Shown here: positions 18,739-29,982 of the stretch, one piece after another | How positions within the stretch are numbered: position 1 is the first letter of the stretch | How the letters are laid out: every line of letters begins with the position of its first letter | Position numbers and translations under genes: made by a program | The notes under the pieces: generated by a model | Database searches by the model: none | Told to the model about the DNA's origin: nothing | The model's input: the letters and a program-made list of their open reading frames with translations, nothing else | DNA from: Jaminaea rosea | Taxonomy: Eukaryota; Basidiomycota; Exobasidiomycetes; Microstromatales | Direction of reading: 5' to 3' | DNA length: 64,000 nt | NCBI RefSeq assembly: GCF_003144245.1 | Contig: NW_020289984.1 | Coordinates: forward strand, 62,001 to 126,000

Positions 18739-21702
18739 ATGCCTCCCGTCCGCACGGGCGAGGAGTCATCCCCGCCTCCAGCTCAGTCCAGCTCAAGCGC
18801 AGCGAGGATGAGGGTCGCTTCGCCTGGTACAGAGGGGAGTCCGCCTCCTGCAGGCGGAGGCGGTAGTAGCAGCAAGGATGGAGGATCGGGAGGAGGGATT
18901 AAGCAGCAAAAGGCCGTGAGTCGGGCGGCGCAAAGTGACAATTTCAAATACACACACGACACTGAGCTCGCCATTATCGTCCCATCTATGCTGTAACCGC
19001 AGTGCATTCATTGCCGCAAATCAAAGGTGAGAGAGCCCTGTTGATTGGAGTTGTTGAGCCACGTCATGCTAATAACTTTCCTATCCACCTTGCTTTCCTA
19101 CCCGCCTGCCTCGACTGCTGCTGCTGCTGCTGCTGCGCGCCTCGTCCTGCTCCATCGGGCCATTTCTTTCCTTGCCGCGCGTCCTTTGTTTCATCGCAAC
19201 GCTCATCGCGACGCACAAGGTCAAATGCATCAACGACGGAGGCCCACCATGCCGTCGATGCGCCGATGCTCGTCTCGAATGCAAGTTCAGGCTACGGGCA
19301 GACGATGAGACCTGGAGAGAGAAGACCGACGATCGTCTAAGCCAGATCGCTAGGAAGCTTGACGACTTCATCAGCGCTGCGCACCCGCCTCATCACCGTG
19401 GAGGTGGGTCGACCTCAGCAGCTCCTGGGCCGTCCTCCCTGCCGTATCATCATCATCACACTCACCCTTCATACCCATCTATGGCCCCGCCTCCCCTGCC
19501 TAGCCCGGGGATAAGGGCGCGCGCGAGCAGCGGGGCCACAAGCAGTCCCTCGGCCCCGTACCCGATGATGATCTCCAAGGCTAGCCCGCATAGCGACCAC
19601 AGCTGGAGTATGGACCACACCTCGCCTGGCGGACCAAGGCAGAACAGCGGGCCAGGAGGTGATGTAGTCAACTCCTCTTCTCACCATCATCGCCGCTCCT
19701 CTAGCATGCGCGGAGGCGACCTTCTCTCTGCCCCGCCCGGCGTCGTTATGGCAGGTGGCCCTCACTCTCCCGGCGAATCTCTGACTCCTCGATATCACAA
19801 CCCGCCGCCACTCTCCTCTGTACCCATGCTGCCGCCGTTGACGCTGGACCCAAGCCAAGGAGCTGTACCGTCTTCACTGCAGGCCGTCAGCCATCATTCG
19901 GCGCCTTTTTACCTCACCAACCCGCTGCCTATGCGTTGGACGAGTGGCATCTCTAGCAAGGAGAGTTATGGCGCGCCTGTGCCTTACATTGGGCGAGATG
20001 ATCCCCGTCTCACCTGTGAGTAGAAGGCGAGCGAGCTCGATGTAGGGCCACATTGTCGTACTGTAGCTGACCCATTCTCCCACTTCTGGCCGCTCGAATC
20101 AGGCATCAGTCGCGGTCTCTGCCCCCTCGAGCGTGTTCGCCAACTCTTCATGTTCTTCGCCGATCGTATGCAGCCACACAGCTTTGGCTTCCCGACTTTC
20201 CCTCCCTCCGAGCAGATGACCCCACTAATCATATCCTCCATCGCCATGGTCGCTTCCCTCCACGAAGCCTCCAGCCGCCAGTACCACGGCGTGCTCAAGG
20301 GAGACGTCCTCTCTCAACTGCCTACAGAGACGGACCTGACAGAAGAGCACAGCCTGGATCCAGAGCTTGGCATAGGCGTGGAGGAGATTACGGCCGCCTG
20401 CATTGCCAGCTCATGGCTAGGAGGGGACGAAGCTTGGAAGCTCGCACGCACCGCCCGCTGGTGGGCCCTCGCCTACCTCCGGCACTACGAGCTTAACATG
20501 ACTCCCGGCCCCTTTGGCGGAGTAGGGCAAGGACGGTCGGTCACGCTCGGCGAGGCCCTCACGATTCTCCCTCCCTTCCGCAATATCGACCTCTCGGTCA
20601 AGTTGCGTATCTGGCTCGAGTCCTACATCGTCGATGCACAACAGTGCTTCATGCTCGACCGCGCTCCGCTGGCTCCCATGCAGACGCCGCACCAGTATTG
20701 CGAGACACTGCGTGGGGTCTACTATCAGAACGCGAGGGATACGGCCTTTCACAATGGGAATGCCAATGGTGGAGGCGCTAATGGAGGGGTGCCGAAGCTG
20801 AGCCAGCATGATAGGCAGCTGATTGCGCATGCCAATCTACTCGACGTCTTGCTCGAGGCGCAGAGGGCCGAGAGGATGACGGATTATTCGACGCTGCATC
20901 ATCAGAATGGGGGTGGCGGCGTGGATCATGGTGCGCAGGAGGAAATTGTCAGAGTGAGATTGAGCCAAATTCTGGCGCAGATGGAGGCGGTCGATCGTTG
21001 GAGGGAGCTTTGCAGGCGAGATGAAGGTGAGCAGCGAGGGCACACAACGGACGATGCTGGGTCCCAGGCGCTGACGATCATCTCTTCTCACCCTTGAACC
21101 CCGCTTCCGCAGACGTTTCAGCCGCAACACCCTCCTCGATGGACCTGACCTTCATCTACCACCTCGCTCGCGCCTACATCGGCTCGCTCGCCCTCTCCCT
21201 ACCGTCCGTCTCAGCCGCCTACACCCCCAACGGGAGCAGCGAGGCAAATCACGCCACCTCCCTTTCATCATCTCAAGTCTCCCTCGTCTCTTGGGCAAAG
21301 GAAGCAGCCCTCACTTCTCTGGAGCTCGCGCAAGAGAAGAAAGGTCGCGGCTTCGGGGACCGAATCGTAGCCATGCCCACGTGGTACCACTTTCTCCTCA
21401 CACAGATCGTCGGGTTCCTCCTTCAGCTCATTCAACGCAAGCACCGCTTCCTCCTGGCAAGGGAGGCGCGCACCATTCTCATCAAGTTGGAGCCCTTTGT
21501 CCAACTCTACGTGTTCGAGATCAATGCGCACGCCTGCTTGGCTCCCGCGTTCAACTTTGGCGGGCCAACAGCCAGTGGAGAAGAGGGAGCTGCGCCTGTT
21601 CCGCCGCCTATACCGAATGCGAGTGGAAGGCACCCGGCTGCGGCCATGGCTGAGATGATGGCGAGGGGAATTGCGCATGTGAAGGCGCAGAGCAAGGGGT
21701 AG
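18739..21702 (+). CDS. Zn2Cys6 transcription factor
   Basis: Five exons: 18739-18915, 19003-19026, 19220-20015, 20103-21026 and 21113-21702 (836 residues). The 24-nt second exon supplies the first two zinc ligands. Spliced, residues 60-88 give C-x2-C-x6-C-x7-C-x2-C-x6-C (CIHCRKSKVKC ... CRRCADARLEC), the binuclear zinc cluster. A short helical linker follows (WREKTDDRLSQIARKLDDFI), then a long His/Ser/Pro-rich stretch. The C-terminal half (from about 350) is helical, like the fungal-specific transcription factor middle region: FFADRMQPHSFGFPTF, ASLHEASSRQY, WWALAYLRHYEL. Nuclear DNA binding at CGG-type sites is family knowledge. Target genes are unknown. The factor borders the secreted-protein region but nothing in the sequence shows it controls it. 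Intron 2 (193 nt) contains a CTG repeat. Confidence 0.9.
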
Positions 21703-23247
21703 TCAGCGCGACCTAGGCTCACCGGCGCGATGCAAGCATTGGGGCCGTGTAGCAATAGAGCCACGGTCCCAAGTAGACATGCTCCTTCCCACACCTTGAG
21801 CTTCCTTTCTCTCGACTTTTTCCCTCCTGTATTCTTTCCCAATAATTCTGCGCCTCCGTTACTCGTCCCAATCGCCTAAACACGCCTCAGCACCAGGGCG
21901 ACACCGGGGAGAAAGGGCCGCATCGACCGCCCAACCCCCGCCTATATCGTCATCAGCAGCCAGCAGCCACGCAAGATAGTGTGCTGCAATGTACATCGCC
22001 TCTGTCTCTTCACGTCACGAATCTCAATGTGTTTCTACATAAGACGAGCAAGCACAGTGGTCTTGGGCGACACGGTTTGCATGCTCCTGCGAGTGTGAGC
22101 TGGGAGAGCGAGGCGGGCGGAGACCGCGCGCGGCGTCTGGCACTCGGACGGAGAGGAGAGGCCCAACTTTTCTGTTCCAACGTCGGGGCGTCGCGCTCCT
22201 TTCCTCTCTTCTTCTCTCAACAACCTCGCCACGATTCTCCAACAGATCATCTTCCCAGGGCCCTCTTTGCCCCTTCTCCATCATCGATGCAGGGGGCAGT
22301 AGGGGGGCCCGCTTCACTTTTTTGGGTGAAGATGGGGAGACAAACGACTTAGGAATCACCGGCTGAGGGAGAGAGAAGTGATAGGCCATTAAAACCATTG
22401 TCTGTTGAGGGCGACCCCGTTGAGGGTTGTTGCCCCAGGATGGGATGATGACCTATTGGACCTTACATTGATGCGAGTTATGAGACGATGGAAGAAGAGT
22501 TGCGGGTCAATCGGGATCGCGAAGGAGAGGGCGGACCAGATACGAGGCAGAGGATCGAGAGGACGGTGAGTCGTTACTCGACTGGGTCATGTAGAAGATG
22601 GGTAAGGGAGCCGGGCACGAAAGAGAATACCATCGAGGTAAAAGCATGCGTTACAGCAGTACACGACCAAAGTGAGACAGGGTGCGCTCGTGACTTGAGG
22701 CGCTCAGAATACTAAGCCAGGAACTGGCTCTTGAATCTCCCCTCGGTTATGGCTAGAGCTTGCAGAATGCGTACAGCACGATTGCTAAGGCATGCTGGAT
22801 TGAGCCCGCGATCATCGGCGCGCCTTCACCTGGTCCTCCCTATGCTACCATCGCTGGCTACTCCAGTGGTGGATTGCGGTAGTGGCTTGCGAGCCGCCAA
22901 TTTCCGTCCGTTGGTATCAGGGAAATGGCTCGGCGCCGCCGGTCGCTCAACTCCGTGACCGGCTGCTCGCGCTGCTCATCGACAGCCGCTGCTGGCATCA
23001 AGACTTTGGACTCCGGGGCGTGCCATGAGAAGCCAAGAAGACACAAGCGCTCAGTCAGTTGCCCTTTGTCCATTCGGCCTTGGCGTGACGTTGTGCCGCT
23101 ACGGCTACACGGACGATGAGGTGGCGCCCAGATGCTCCTGTGGGAAATGAGAGGACCTGGGATCACACTCGGTCCACAAGACAAGAGGAGTGCATAACTC
23201 CTTCTTTGACCTGTCAACATCTCTTCACACCGTCCGCCCACATACTC
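21703..23247. other. Intergenic, 1.5 kb, no gene seen
   Basis: 3' flank of the transcription factor and upstream region of the first small secreted protein. The frames at 22024-22398 and 22488-22715 lack coding character. This starts the looser, secretome-rich stretch of the window. Confidence 0.5.
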
Positions 23248-23556
23248 ATGCCTTCCAAGCTCCTCCGTGTATGGCTCGCCACTGCGGCTAGCCTGTACGT
23301 CGCCTGGTCAAATGCCTGCGGCGTTTCAGCAACTATATGCTGCAACCCGGCCCAGGGAAGCTGGTGAGTGATCAATCCGGCGTGTCGAAGAGGTTCTGTT
23401 GCTTACTGAACTGTGAATACGCATGATGGCCGCAGCTACTGGGCGCCGGGACCCTACTGTCCAGGGTTGGGCGACGTCACTGATTACTCCGGGGACTGCT
23501 GCCCGCACGCTGTCGAGAGGGGGACGACAGAGTCCTTCCTGGGCCCGACAATGTAG
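23248..23556 (+). CDS. Small secreted Cys-rich protein (SSP1)
   Basis: Two exons, 23248-23363 and 23436-23556, give 78 residues. The 72-nt intron has a GTGAGT donor, an ACTGAAC branch-like site and a CGCAG acceptor, and splits the codon of Cys39 (TG|C). Unspliced, the frame stops one codon later, so the protein is seen only after splicing. A signal peptide (MPSKLLRVWLATAASLYVAW, cleavage near residue 22) precedes a mature part of about 56 residues with seven cysteines at 24, 31, 32, 39, 47, 60 and 61. Proline, glycine and tyrosine are frequent (YWAPGPYCPGLG). The C-CC-C-C-CC order recalls hydrophobins, but the spacers are too short and the eighth Cys is missing. I do not recognise the family. 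A secreted effector or surface peptide is the natural inference. Confidence 0.7.
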
Positions 23557-24128
23557 AGTCACTCGGCAAGACGCAAGCGGGTCGTAGCCCTGAAAACGGC
23601 GTCTGGTGAGTGAATTCGAGCGCATCAATCGCATGCGCCGGCCGCTGAGCGCAGCTTGCCCTCTTGGGCAGCCGCTTCAACACACTTGCGGTGTCATCGC
23701 GCAGCTCATCAGCGCCTGCAAGACCCTGTGGGCCAGCTGTCGCCCTGTGAGAGGTCTCCATAGTCCTTTCTGGATCTTCTGAACACGCTGCCAAGTCTCT
23801 TCAACCTTCGTCTTGTGTCAGCTTGCCGTCTTTGAATCACGCTACGGCTCGTCATTTGGATTGAGGGCCATTCTCACCGTCTCTCTCTCCTTGAGCAATC
23901 TGACACGGGCGTTATGACGTCCCTTCTCTTCTCACCCGCGCCTAGCACAGTTGCGCAGACTTGCAGCTTTCAGACGACACAGATGACATTGACACAGTGA
24001 GAACAAGACGACTGAGCAAGAGAAAGCTCAGCGGCGGGGAATACTGGGGAGAACACGGGAGGACAGACAGCGGACGGTGACATGGAGAGTATGACTGAGG
24101 CTGCTTCGTTGAAGCGGAGCTCTCACGC
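23557..24128. other. Intergenic, about 570 bases, no gene seen
   Basis: Convergent 3' flanks of SSP1 and the GLEYA-type gene. No supported feature. Confidence 0.5.
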
Positions 24129-25801
24129 CTAGGCAGATCCGAAGGGAGCAACAGACCCATCGCACGACCCTCGGACGAACTGGGAGATACCCATGTCCTG
24201 GCCCGCAGGGCTGAACACCCTGAAAAGGAATGATCCAGGCGGGAGTCCGTCAGTCCAAGCAATTCGAATCGGCAGGTAGTCACCGCTCTTCATCGTGACG
24301 ACCTTGTCGCCCGCCGCCGGTGCGGCGCAGCGGCCCGTCTGGTCAGCGTCAGTCGTCCTCCAGCCGCTCTTGGCCACATCGCCATACCAGACACGGGCAA
24401 CGTCGTCGACGTTTGCGAGCTGGAACTTGTAAGCTCCGTCGGCGGGAGCCTTGAAGTAGAAGGTGTGCAGCATGGTAAAGAGGGACGATTCCAGATCCTG
24501 GTTGGTGCCATATGGCCTGAAGGTGCTGCCACCGGCGTAAGGCTCGAATCTTTGACCAATGGCAGTGCCAGTCGTCTGAGCGGTCGATGGGTCGCCAAGG
24601 TCGACGATGTCGCGGTCGTAGGGGCAAGCGTCAGGCTTTGTAACCTCATTGGGGCGGTAGTAGTACTCCCACTTGAAGCCCTGCATGCCGTTGTTCACCT
24701 CGCACTGTTGGACAGCGGCCACGGCCGATTTGACGTAGCCTCGCGAGTAGGTGACCTTGACCTTGTTGACATCGTCGCCGAAGTTCTTGGCGGTCGAAGC
24801 GTCGATGTAGTTGCGGTACAGGGAGCAAGTGTAGGTGCGAGGGTCACCGTTGACGACACCGCGCCAGGTGTTGAAGGCTACGCAGCCAGAGGTCTGGTCG
24901 CAGATCTTGGAGCAGGCTACGGGGTCGTTCTTGGTGAGAAGCTTGTACGTCATGTAGCCCGGGTCGTTGTTGGCTGCGTTAATGGGCCCGTACGTCTGCG
25001 TGTAGCCAGGGACGGTGGGGTTGGCATCCAGGCGGCTGGGCACGGTGAAGACCGAGGCGGAGTCGATGCGGGTCAAGGGCTCGGGCGCTTTCTTGAGCTG
25101 CTGACCACCCTTGTTGGTGATCTGGTCGAGCTCGGGCTGATGGTGATGTAGAGGGCGAAGGCGTCAGTCGCGTGCGCGCGACACTTTTCATCTCGCTCGA
25201 CACTTACAACATCGCCGAACAGAGCGCACTTGGCGTTGCTCTTCTCGCTGAAAGTGTAGTCAAGCAGTGGGTTGTTGTACTCCTTGTAGAGATTGGCCGT
25301 CACGCAGCTCGGCGTACGGTCGCAGAACTTGAGGCAAGCGTCGCGGGCTGCGGCGAAGTTCCAGTTGCCAGATGCGTCCGTGGCGTTGGTGACGACGGTG
25401 TACGTCAGGTAGGCAGGCATCTGAACGGCGGCAGTGGCATACTGGTTGCTTGCGTCTTGTCCGTCAGAGATGATCTGGTAGGCGGTCCCCGAAGGCGAGG
25501 TGGCTGACCCGACGGGCGTAGGAGCGCGGCGTTGGAGCGCAATGTTGCCCTTGTTGATCATGGCGCGGCGGGCAATGACGGAAGAGGTGTTGGTAGCAAC
25601 CTCGGTAGCATCGACGGGCTGAGCGGGCCAGGCATCGTCGGGAACACCCTCAGTCTGGTTGGTGGCAAGGATGGCGGTGATCAAGCTGTCCGCTGGGGTC
25701 ACCGTGCTGTCAGTCGAGCTCATGGAGCCCTGGGCGTTGGCGAGCTTGGTAAGGCATAGGGCGCCCAAGATGGCGGCGAGGGGGAGGGCGAAGGTCCGCA
25801 T
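24129..25801 (-). CDS. Secreted surface protein: two apple-like Cys domains plus GLEYA-like domain
   Basis: Minus-strand exons 25801-25208 and 25136-24129 (71-nt intron, GTAAGT...ATCAG) give 533 residues. A signal peptide (MRTFALPLAAILGALCLTKL) is followed by N-glycosylation sites (NQT, NTS, NAT). Two copies of one Cys domain come next: MPAYLTYTVVTNATDA...CLKFCDRTPSCVTAN...CALFGD, and DPGYMTYKLLTKNDPVACSK...CDQTSGCVAFN...CSLYRNY. The C-terminal 180 residues (YYYRPN, FYFKAPADGAYKFQLANVDD, ARVWYGDVAKSGW, LPIRIAWTDGLPPGSFLFRV) look like the GLEYA/PA14-type beta-sandwich of fungal adhesins. The copies are reminiscent of PAN/apple domains found in basidiomycete extracellular proteins. A role in cell-wall adhesion or carbohydrate binding is inference. 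There is no GPI signal at the C-terminus. Confidence 0.82.
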
Positions 25802-28236
25802 GGTTGCAGAGGAGAACAAAAGTGATGGACGAATGGATGAAGATGCTTTGCTTCGACGAGGAAGGCTGTCCTTTTATCCTTTTCGATCTGGTCCATCTTC
25901 TTGCCTTGTCTGCATTCGACGGGCCTTCTCGGAGGTGACTCTGACGGTGGCTTGTAGAAGACCAGCGCGGGACATCATGCCGCGGGCACATTCGATGTCG
26001 GTGTACGAAGGCGAGTCGGAGATGATTTGTGTCGAGAAGAGGGTTCTACACACTGCTCGAAGTATGAGATCCAATGTCAAGCTCGAAGGTGAACCCGACT
26101 GTGAGCTCGGAGGTCAGCCAGCCTTTGTGCGTCGCGTTCACCTTGGCGGTGGCCCGTGCGTATGGGCTCGCGACGCGGGTCAGGCGAGGGTGAGCGGGAG
26201 GACGTTGGGGGCGTGAAGGTCGACTACAGTATACGACGCCACACTGCCCTGGCATCTGACTTGCCAACCTTGTCACCGACTGCGATCCACGCCAAATGAG
26301 GCAACCAGCGCCCGCGCATCCTGGCTTTGAATCTCGACGACATCGAGGCTTCACACAGATGGTCCCGCTCCGGGGGGGTGGAGAACTCCACTACGAGTGA
26401 AGCATTGCGCCGCGCGACATCACAGCACCTGAAGCTTTCGCCTGACGCCCGCTGACCAGAGGAAGAGTCGCGCTGTGGATAACGAGCGAGCATGGCAGCG
26501 GGTGGACCCGCGATGTGACAACGGCAGCAGAGGAGGGTCAGCCTACCCGCAAAGCAGTTGCGGGCTCGAGACACACATCCTCCTCGACGTCGGACCTACC
26601 ACGCCAGCATCGCATCGCCTGACATTGCAGACCCCGCACTTGTGCTTGCTTGTTACCACGGTCCCGCTGAGTGGCGCAGCTTGAATGGTGGGCCCCGCTC
26701 CCGCCTCCGCCTTGAAGCCTGGACCTTTCGTCCCCGGTGAAGGAGCAATACTTGCTGAATGATCATACAAGAGCATTGGTGCACGATGGACCTTCCATTG
26801 TGCGAGTCGGCCCGACTTTAGGACAAACGCAGCGTCCGACCGGGCCTGAGAGCGCATCGAGGTGGTGGGAACAGCAGGTTCGCATGGGCATGGTAGAGCG
26901 ACGACGCTCGCATCCCCATCACGGTACCCGTTGTTGACTCTAGAGCCTAGACCGTCTACTGAAGTCTCCCAGCGGGGAGCATTGTGCGCGGAAGGTATCG
27001 GTTTCGTAGCTATGGCCAGGCTGCCCCGGGCCACGGTGGCTCACACAAGGCGCAGTGACGAGGCGGTATCGAGATGTTCTGCTTGGCAAGATGAAAAGGC
27101 CCGTGGATGGGCTCACACATCTGTGATGGTCCCTTGCAAGACGTTGCAACGTGCGAGGAGAGAGCAAAGTCCTCCTAATGCAAGACGAGAGCGAACGTCG
27201 GCGGGGCCGACACGCGTACAACCAGGTGACGTTGTGCATGCGAGGGCTAGGGACCCTCATTGACTTGCTCTCGACAGTACCAGCTCGTTCTTGTCTATCG
27301 CAGAGAGCCCGGCCGCGGGACATCTGCTGCCCATGACCCGTTTGACGTCGAAGCGTGATGTTGAATCGGTAGCGAGAAGAAGCAAGGAGCCGGCCAATCT
27401 ATCGAGGGCGCGTGTCTCACCGTCTTGAATCTTTTGACGGACAATCATTCGCTGCCGTGCGACGTGCGCGACGTGCGACGTACGACTTGAATCATCGCGT
27501 AAGTGATTGCATGCTCCTCAGCGTCTACCTTGTCGACACATGCCTTTGCTCGCGCTCCGGCCGCGCTGCCTCCGCTGCCGCTCGCTATGCTGCTGCGGGC
27601 TGCCGCCCTTGCCTGTAACAACTCGTGATTGCCAGCATGCTGCTCGCTCCTGCTCGATAGAAGACGCATCGCTTCGATTGTTGTCGCGAATCGCTCGACC
27701 CGCTGTCGTTGTGCATGGTTCGGTGCGAAGGGATGTGTCGAGGAGCTCAATGCCCTTGGGCGCTGGCCTAGCGCCGAGTTTGACTCCGGTTAATCCGGAC
27801 GAGAGAGAGATGTGCGACCGGATCGACCGGGATCTTGGGCGCGCGGCGCAAGCACAGAGGGCGGCAGGGCGTGCGACACCCCTTTCCCAATTTTGGATCT
27901 AAACGGCTGCGCGTCAATCTGCGTCTGCGCGTCTGCATACGCTGACGACCTCCCCCTCTTCCTGCCTCTCTTCATCCTCAAGGCAGTCGTGAGTCGTCTC
28001 AGTTGCCAAGGCCAACGGCCAAAGCCCCAAGTCCCTGCTGGATGCTACTCGTTGCTGTCCACCGCCATGGATACACCCTTTAGCTCGGCTAGCGTCGAAG
28101 GGACGCCGTTCTCGGCGGCCAACGGGGTTGAGTAGCGGGGACCCATGGCTATGGAAAAAGCGCGACACTCGCAACGCTCTTTAAAGATGAAGGGTTTAGT
28201 GATCCCCTTCTTTGAGCTCAGCATTCACTCGCCGCC
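25802..28236. other. Long intergenic region, 2.4 kb
   Basis: The largest gap in the window, between the divergent GLEYA-type gene and the membrane-protein gene. Many short frames occur on both strands but none has domain, signal-peptide or splice support. A 22-codon ATG frame (28068-28136) sits in the likely leader of the downstream gene and is listed separately. Confidence 0.5.
28068..28136 (+). other. Possible upstream ORF of the membrane-protein gene
   Basis: ATG to TAG, 22 residues (MDTPFSSASVEGTPFSAANG, then V-E), ending 100 bases before the main start. It contains a near-repeat (TPFSSA / TPFSAA). It could act as a uORF or be chance; there is no CaaX end, so it is not a pheromone precursor. 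Confidence 0.25.
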
Positions 28237-29496
28237 ATGTCTGCGACGATCACACCCGGGTGCCAGGCCGTCGCCCTTCAGACTGCGGAGACGATCACGA
28301 CCGAGGTCAACCGCGCCCTGCCCATCGTCTTTCTCATCTGGCTCAGCTTTGGCATCTGGCTTGGCGAGTGGACCAACGCGTGGGGAGATGAATGGCAACT
28401 CATCAAGCGTGGCTTCACTCCAGCGGGCCTAAGCTACTTTCTCGCCCGCTTCGGTGGTGGCTTGGGACTGTTTTCCTTCGCTCTTACAACCATGGTTGGC
28501 GGGACGGGCACGCTCCCAACGAGCTGCCATGTGACGGACAAAATCCTGGCCACCTTCTGGCTCATTTGCGGTGTTGGAGCGCAGGGAACATTCATGCTGC
28601 GCTGCATTGCCGTGTGGGAAAATGACAGACGCATCAAGCTCTTCCTCTCCGTGCTACTCGCCATTATCGCCGGTACGTTCGTCATCTTCATCGTCGTCAT
28701 CGACGGCCTCAAGACGGAGCTTGGCTTGCTTGTCTGCACCATCAAGACGCCCAGCCGGCTCGAAGCCATAGCTACCATTTCAACAATGGTCATCGACGTC
28801 ATCGTCATCGGCCTGACGGCATACAAGCTGTTGGGCTCGCGCACGCAGAATGAGGGACGCATCCGCCACCTCCTCTTCCGTGACGGAGTCATCTACCTGG
28901 CCATTGTTGTAGCCGTCTCTGCGACCATCACAGTCATGCTTCTCACCGACTTGCCGCCTGTCCAGCGTGTGGTCCTCTCCCCCATCCACATCGTGTCACT
29001 CTCTCTCGCAGCCACACGCGCTCAGAGGGCGTTGCGAGCAGAGGGTATCAAGCTGGCCAGCATGAGCAAGGGCAGCGCTACAGGAGCGACAGAAGCACAT
29101 CGTCGTCTATCGAGCCACTCCGACCAGGCGACTACAGCTCTTCCACCGTCAACGCCGCTTACACCTGTCACGCCACGCTTCTACGATGCAGCAGCGTCGC
29201 CGCGCTTCTCCACCAATACCAAAGAGGGCGATGCATCATGGCAGACATCACGCCGAGCGGCAAACAAGATTGTCCTCGAGTCCTTTGCCATGCAACCACC
29301 GCCGCTACCCCCGAATGCTCGCTATCAGACTCATCATCACCAAGAGCAGCCGCATCCGCAGCAATCGCCTCGCTCACCACGTTCCCCGCGCGACCCTTAC
29401 GGCATGCAGACGTCGTGGAGCTACGCGCCCGGAGCTACAGAGGAGATGAGCGAACGCAGGGAGGATGAAGAGGCGGCGCGTGACACGCGGCCGTGA
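28237..29496 (+). CDS. Multi-pass (about 7 TM) membrane protein, basidiomycete type
   Basis: Single exon, 419 residues; the start has a good context (GCCGCCATGTCT). Hydrophobic segments fall near residues 28-46, 64-85, 98-123, 134-158, 177-198, 221-241 and 248-262, a seven-helix pattern with an outside N-terminus likely. Features are TFMLRCIAVWENDRRIKLFL at the third helix end and GLLVCTIKTPSRLEAIATIS. The last 140 residues are hydrophilic, Ser/Pro/His-rich and probably cytosolic. The layout is like the large uncharacterised families of basidiomycete 7TM proteins (DUF6533-like); it lacks recognisable Ste2 or Ste3 features. A receptor role is possible but unproven. It lies between two genes for secreted proteins. 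Confidence 0.8.
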   Translation: MSATITPGCQAVALQTAETITTEVNRALPIVFLIWLSFGIWLGEWTNAWGDEWQLIKRGFTPAGLSYFLARFGGGLGLFSFALTTMVGGTGTLPTSCHVTDKILATFWLICGVGAQGTFMLRCIAVWENDRRIKLFLSVLLAIIAGTFVIFIVVIDGLKTELGLLVCTIKTPSRLEAIATISTMVIDVIVIGLTAYKLLGSRTQNEGRIRHLLFRDGVIYLAIVVAVSATITVMLLTDLPPVQRVVLSPIHIVSLSLAATRAQRALRAEGIKLASMSKGSATGATEAHRRLSSHSDQATTALPPSTPLTPVTPRFYDAAASPRFSTNTKEGDASWQTSRRAANKIVLESFAMQPPPLPPNARYQTHHHQEQPHPQQSPRSPRSPRDPYGMQTSWSYAPGATEEMSERREDEEAARDTRP

Positions 29497-29982
29497 ATAA
29501 TAGAGAAAGCCGCGCTCATGCCATCGCTTATGCAATGATAGACTGTACTCATCATCGCTCCACGGTCTGCCTGCGCTGGTCTTTGCCCCTGATCGTTGCC
29601 GCCGGCAATGACCCATTCGGCGCCGCATCCGAATCGCTAACGGTACTGTAACGTCACATGATTGAAGCCACCATTCATCAGCCGTTTGCCCTGCGCGACT
29701 AGCAGCTCGGCAGTCACGCCGCCGTGCCAATGTTCCGCCGCCGCCGGCGGTCACGGGCCGATCCTCAGCACCGCGTCGAGGCAGCGGCCTATCATGAGAC
29801 GATATCGGGGCGCCGCGAGGGAACTGACGTCCGCTTGTGCGGCCCGCAGCGATCCACACGAATCAGCGAGGTATCGTTGCGCGAGGAGGCTGCTGGGCTG
29901 AGCGATAAAGACGCACGCAGCGCCTGACCCATTCTTGCCTTTCTCCCAAATCGCCCCCCACGATACCGTCACGCTCCCAACC
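29497..29982. other. Intergenic, 486 bases, no gene seen
   Basis: 3' flank of the membrane-protein gene and promoter of SSP2. No supported feature. Confidence 0.5.

Noticed and set aside
19117-19136. CTG repeat as a coding poly-Leu/Ala tract
   Set aside because: It lies in intron 2 of the transcription factor; reading through would break the zinc cluster.
22024-22715. Frames in the 22-22.7 kb gap
   Set aside because: Arg/Ser-rich, overlapping on both strands, no start context, no splice signals.
23248-23556. SSP1 as a hydrophobin
   Set aside because: The C-CC-C-C-CC order fits, but the eighth cysteine is missing and the third and fourth loops are far shorter than in class I or II hydrophobins.
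28068-28136. Mating-pheromone precursor near a 7TM gene
   Set aside because: The peptide lacks a CaaX terminus and the 7TM protein has no Ste3 features.
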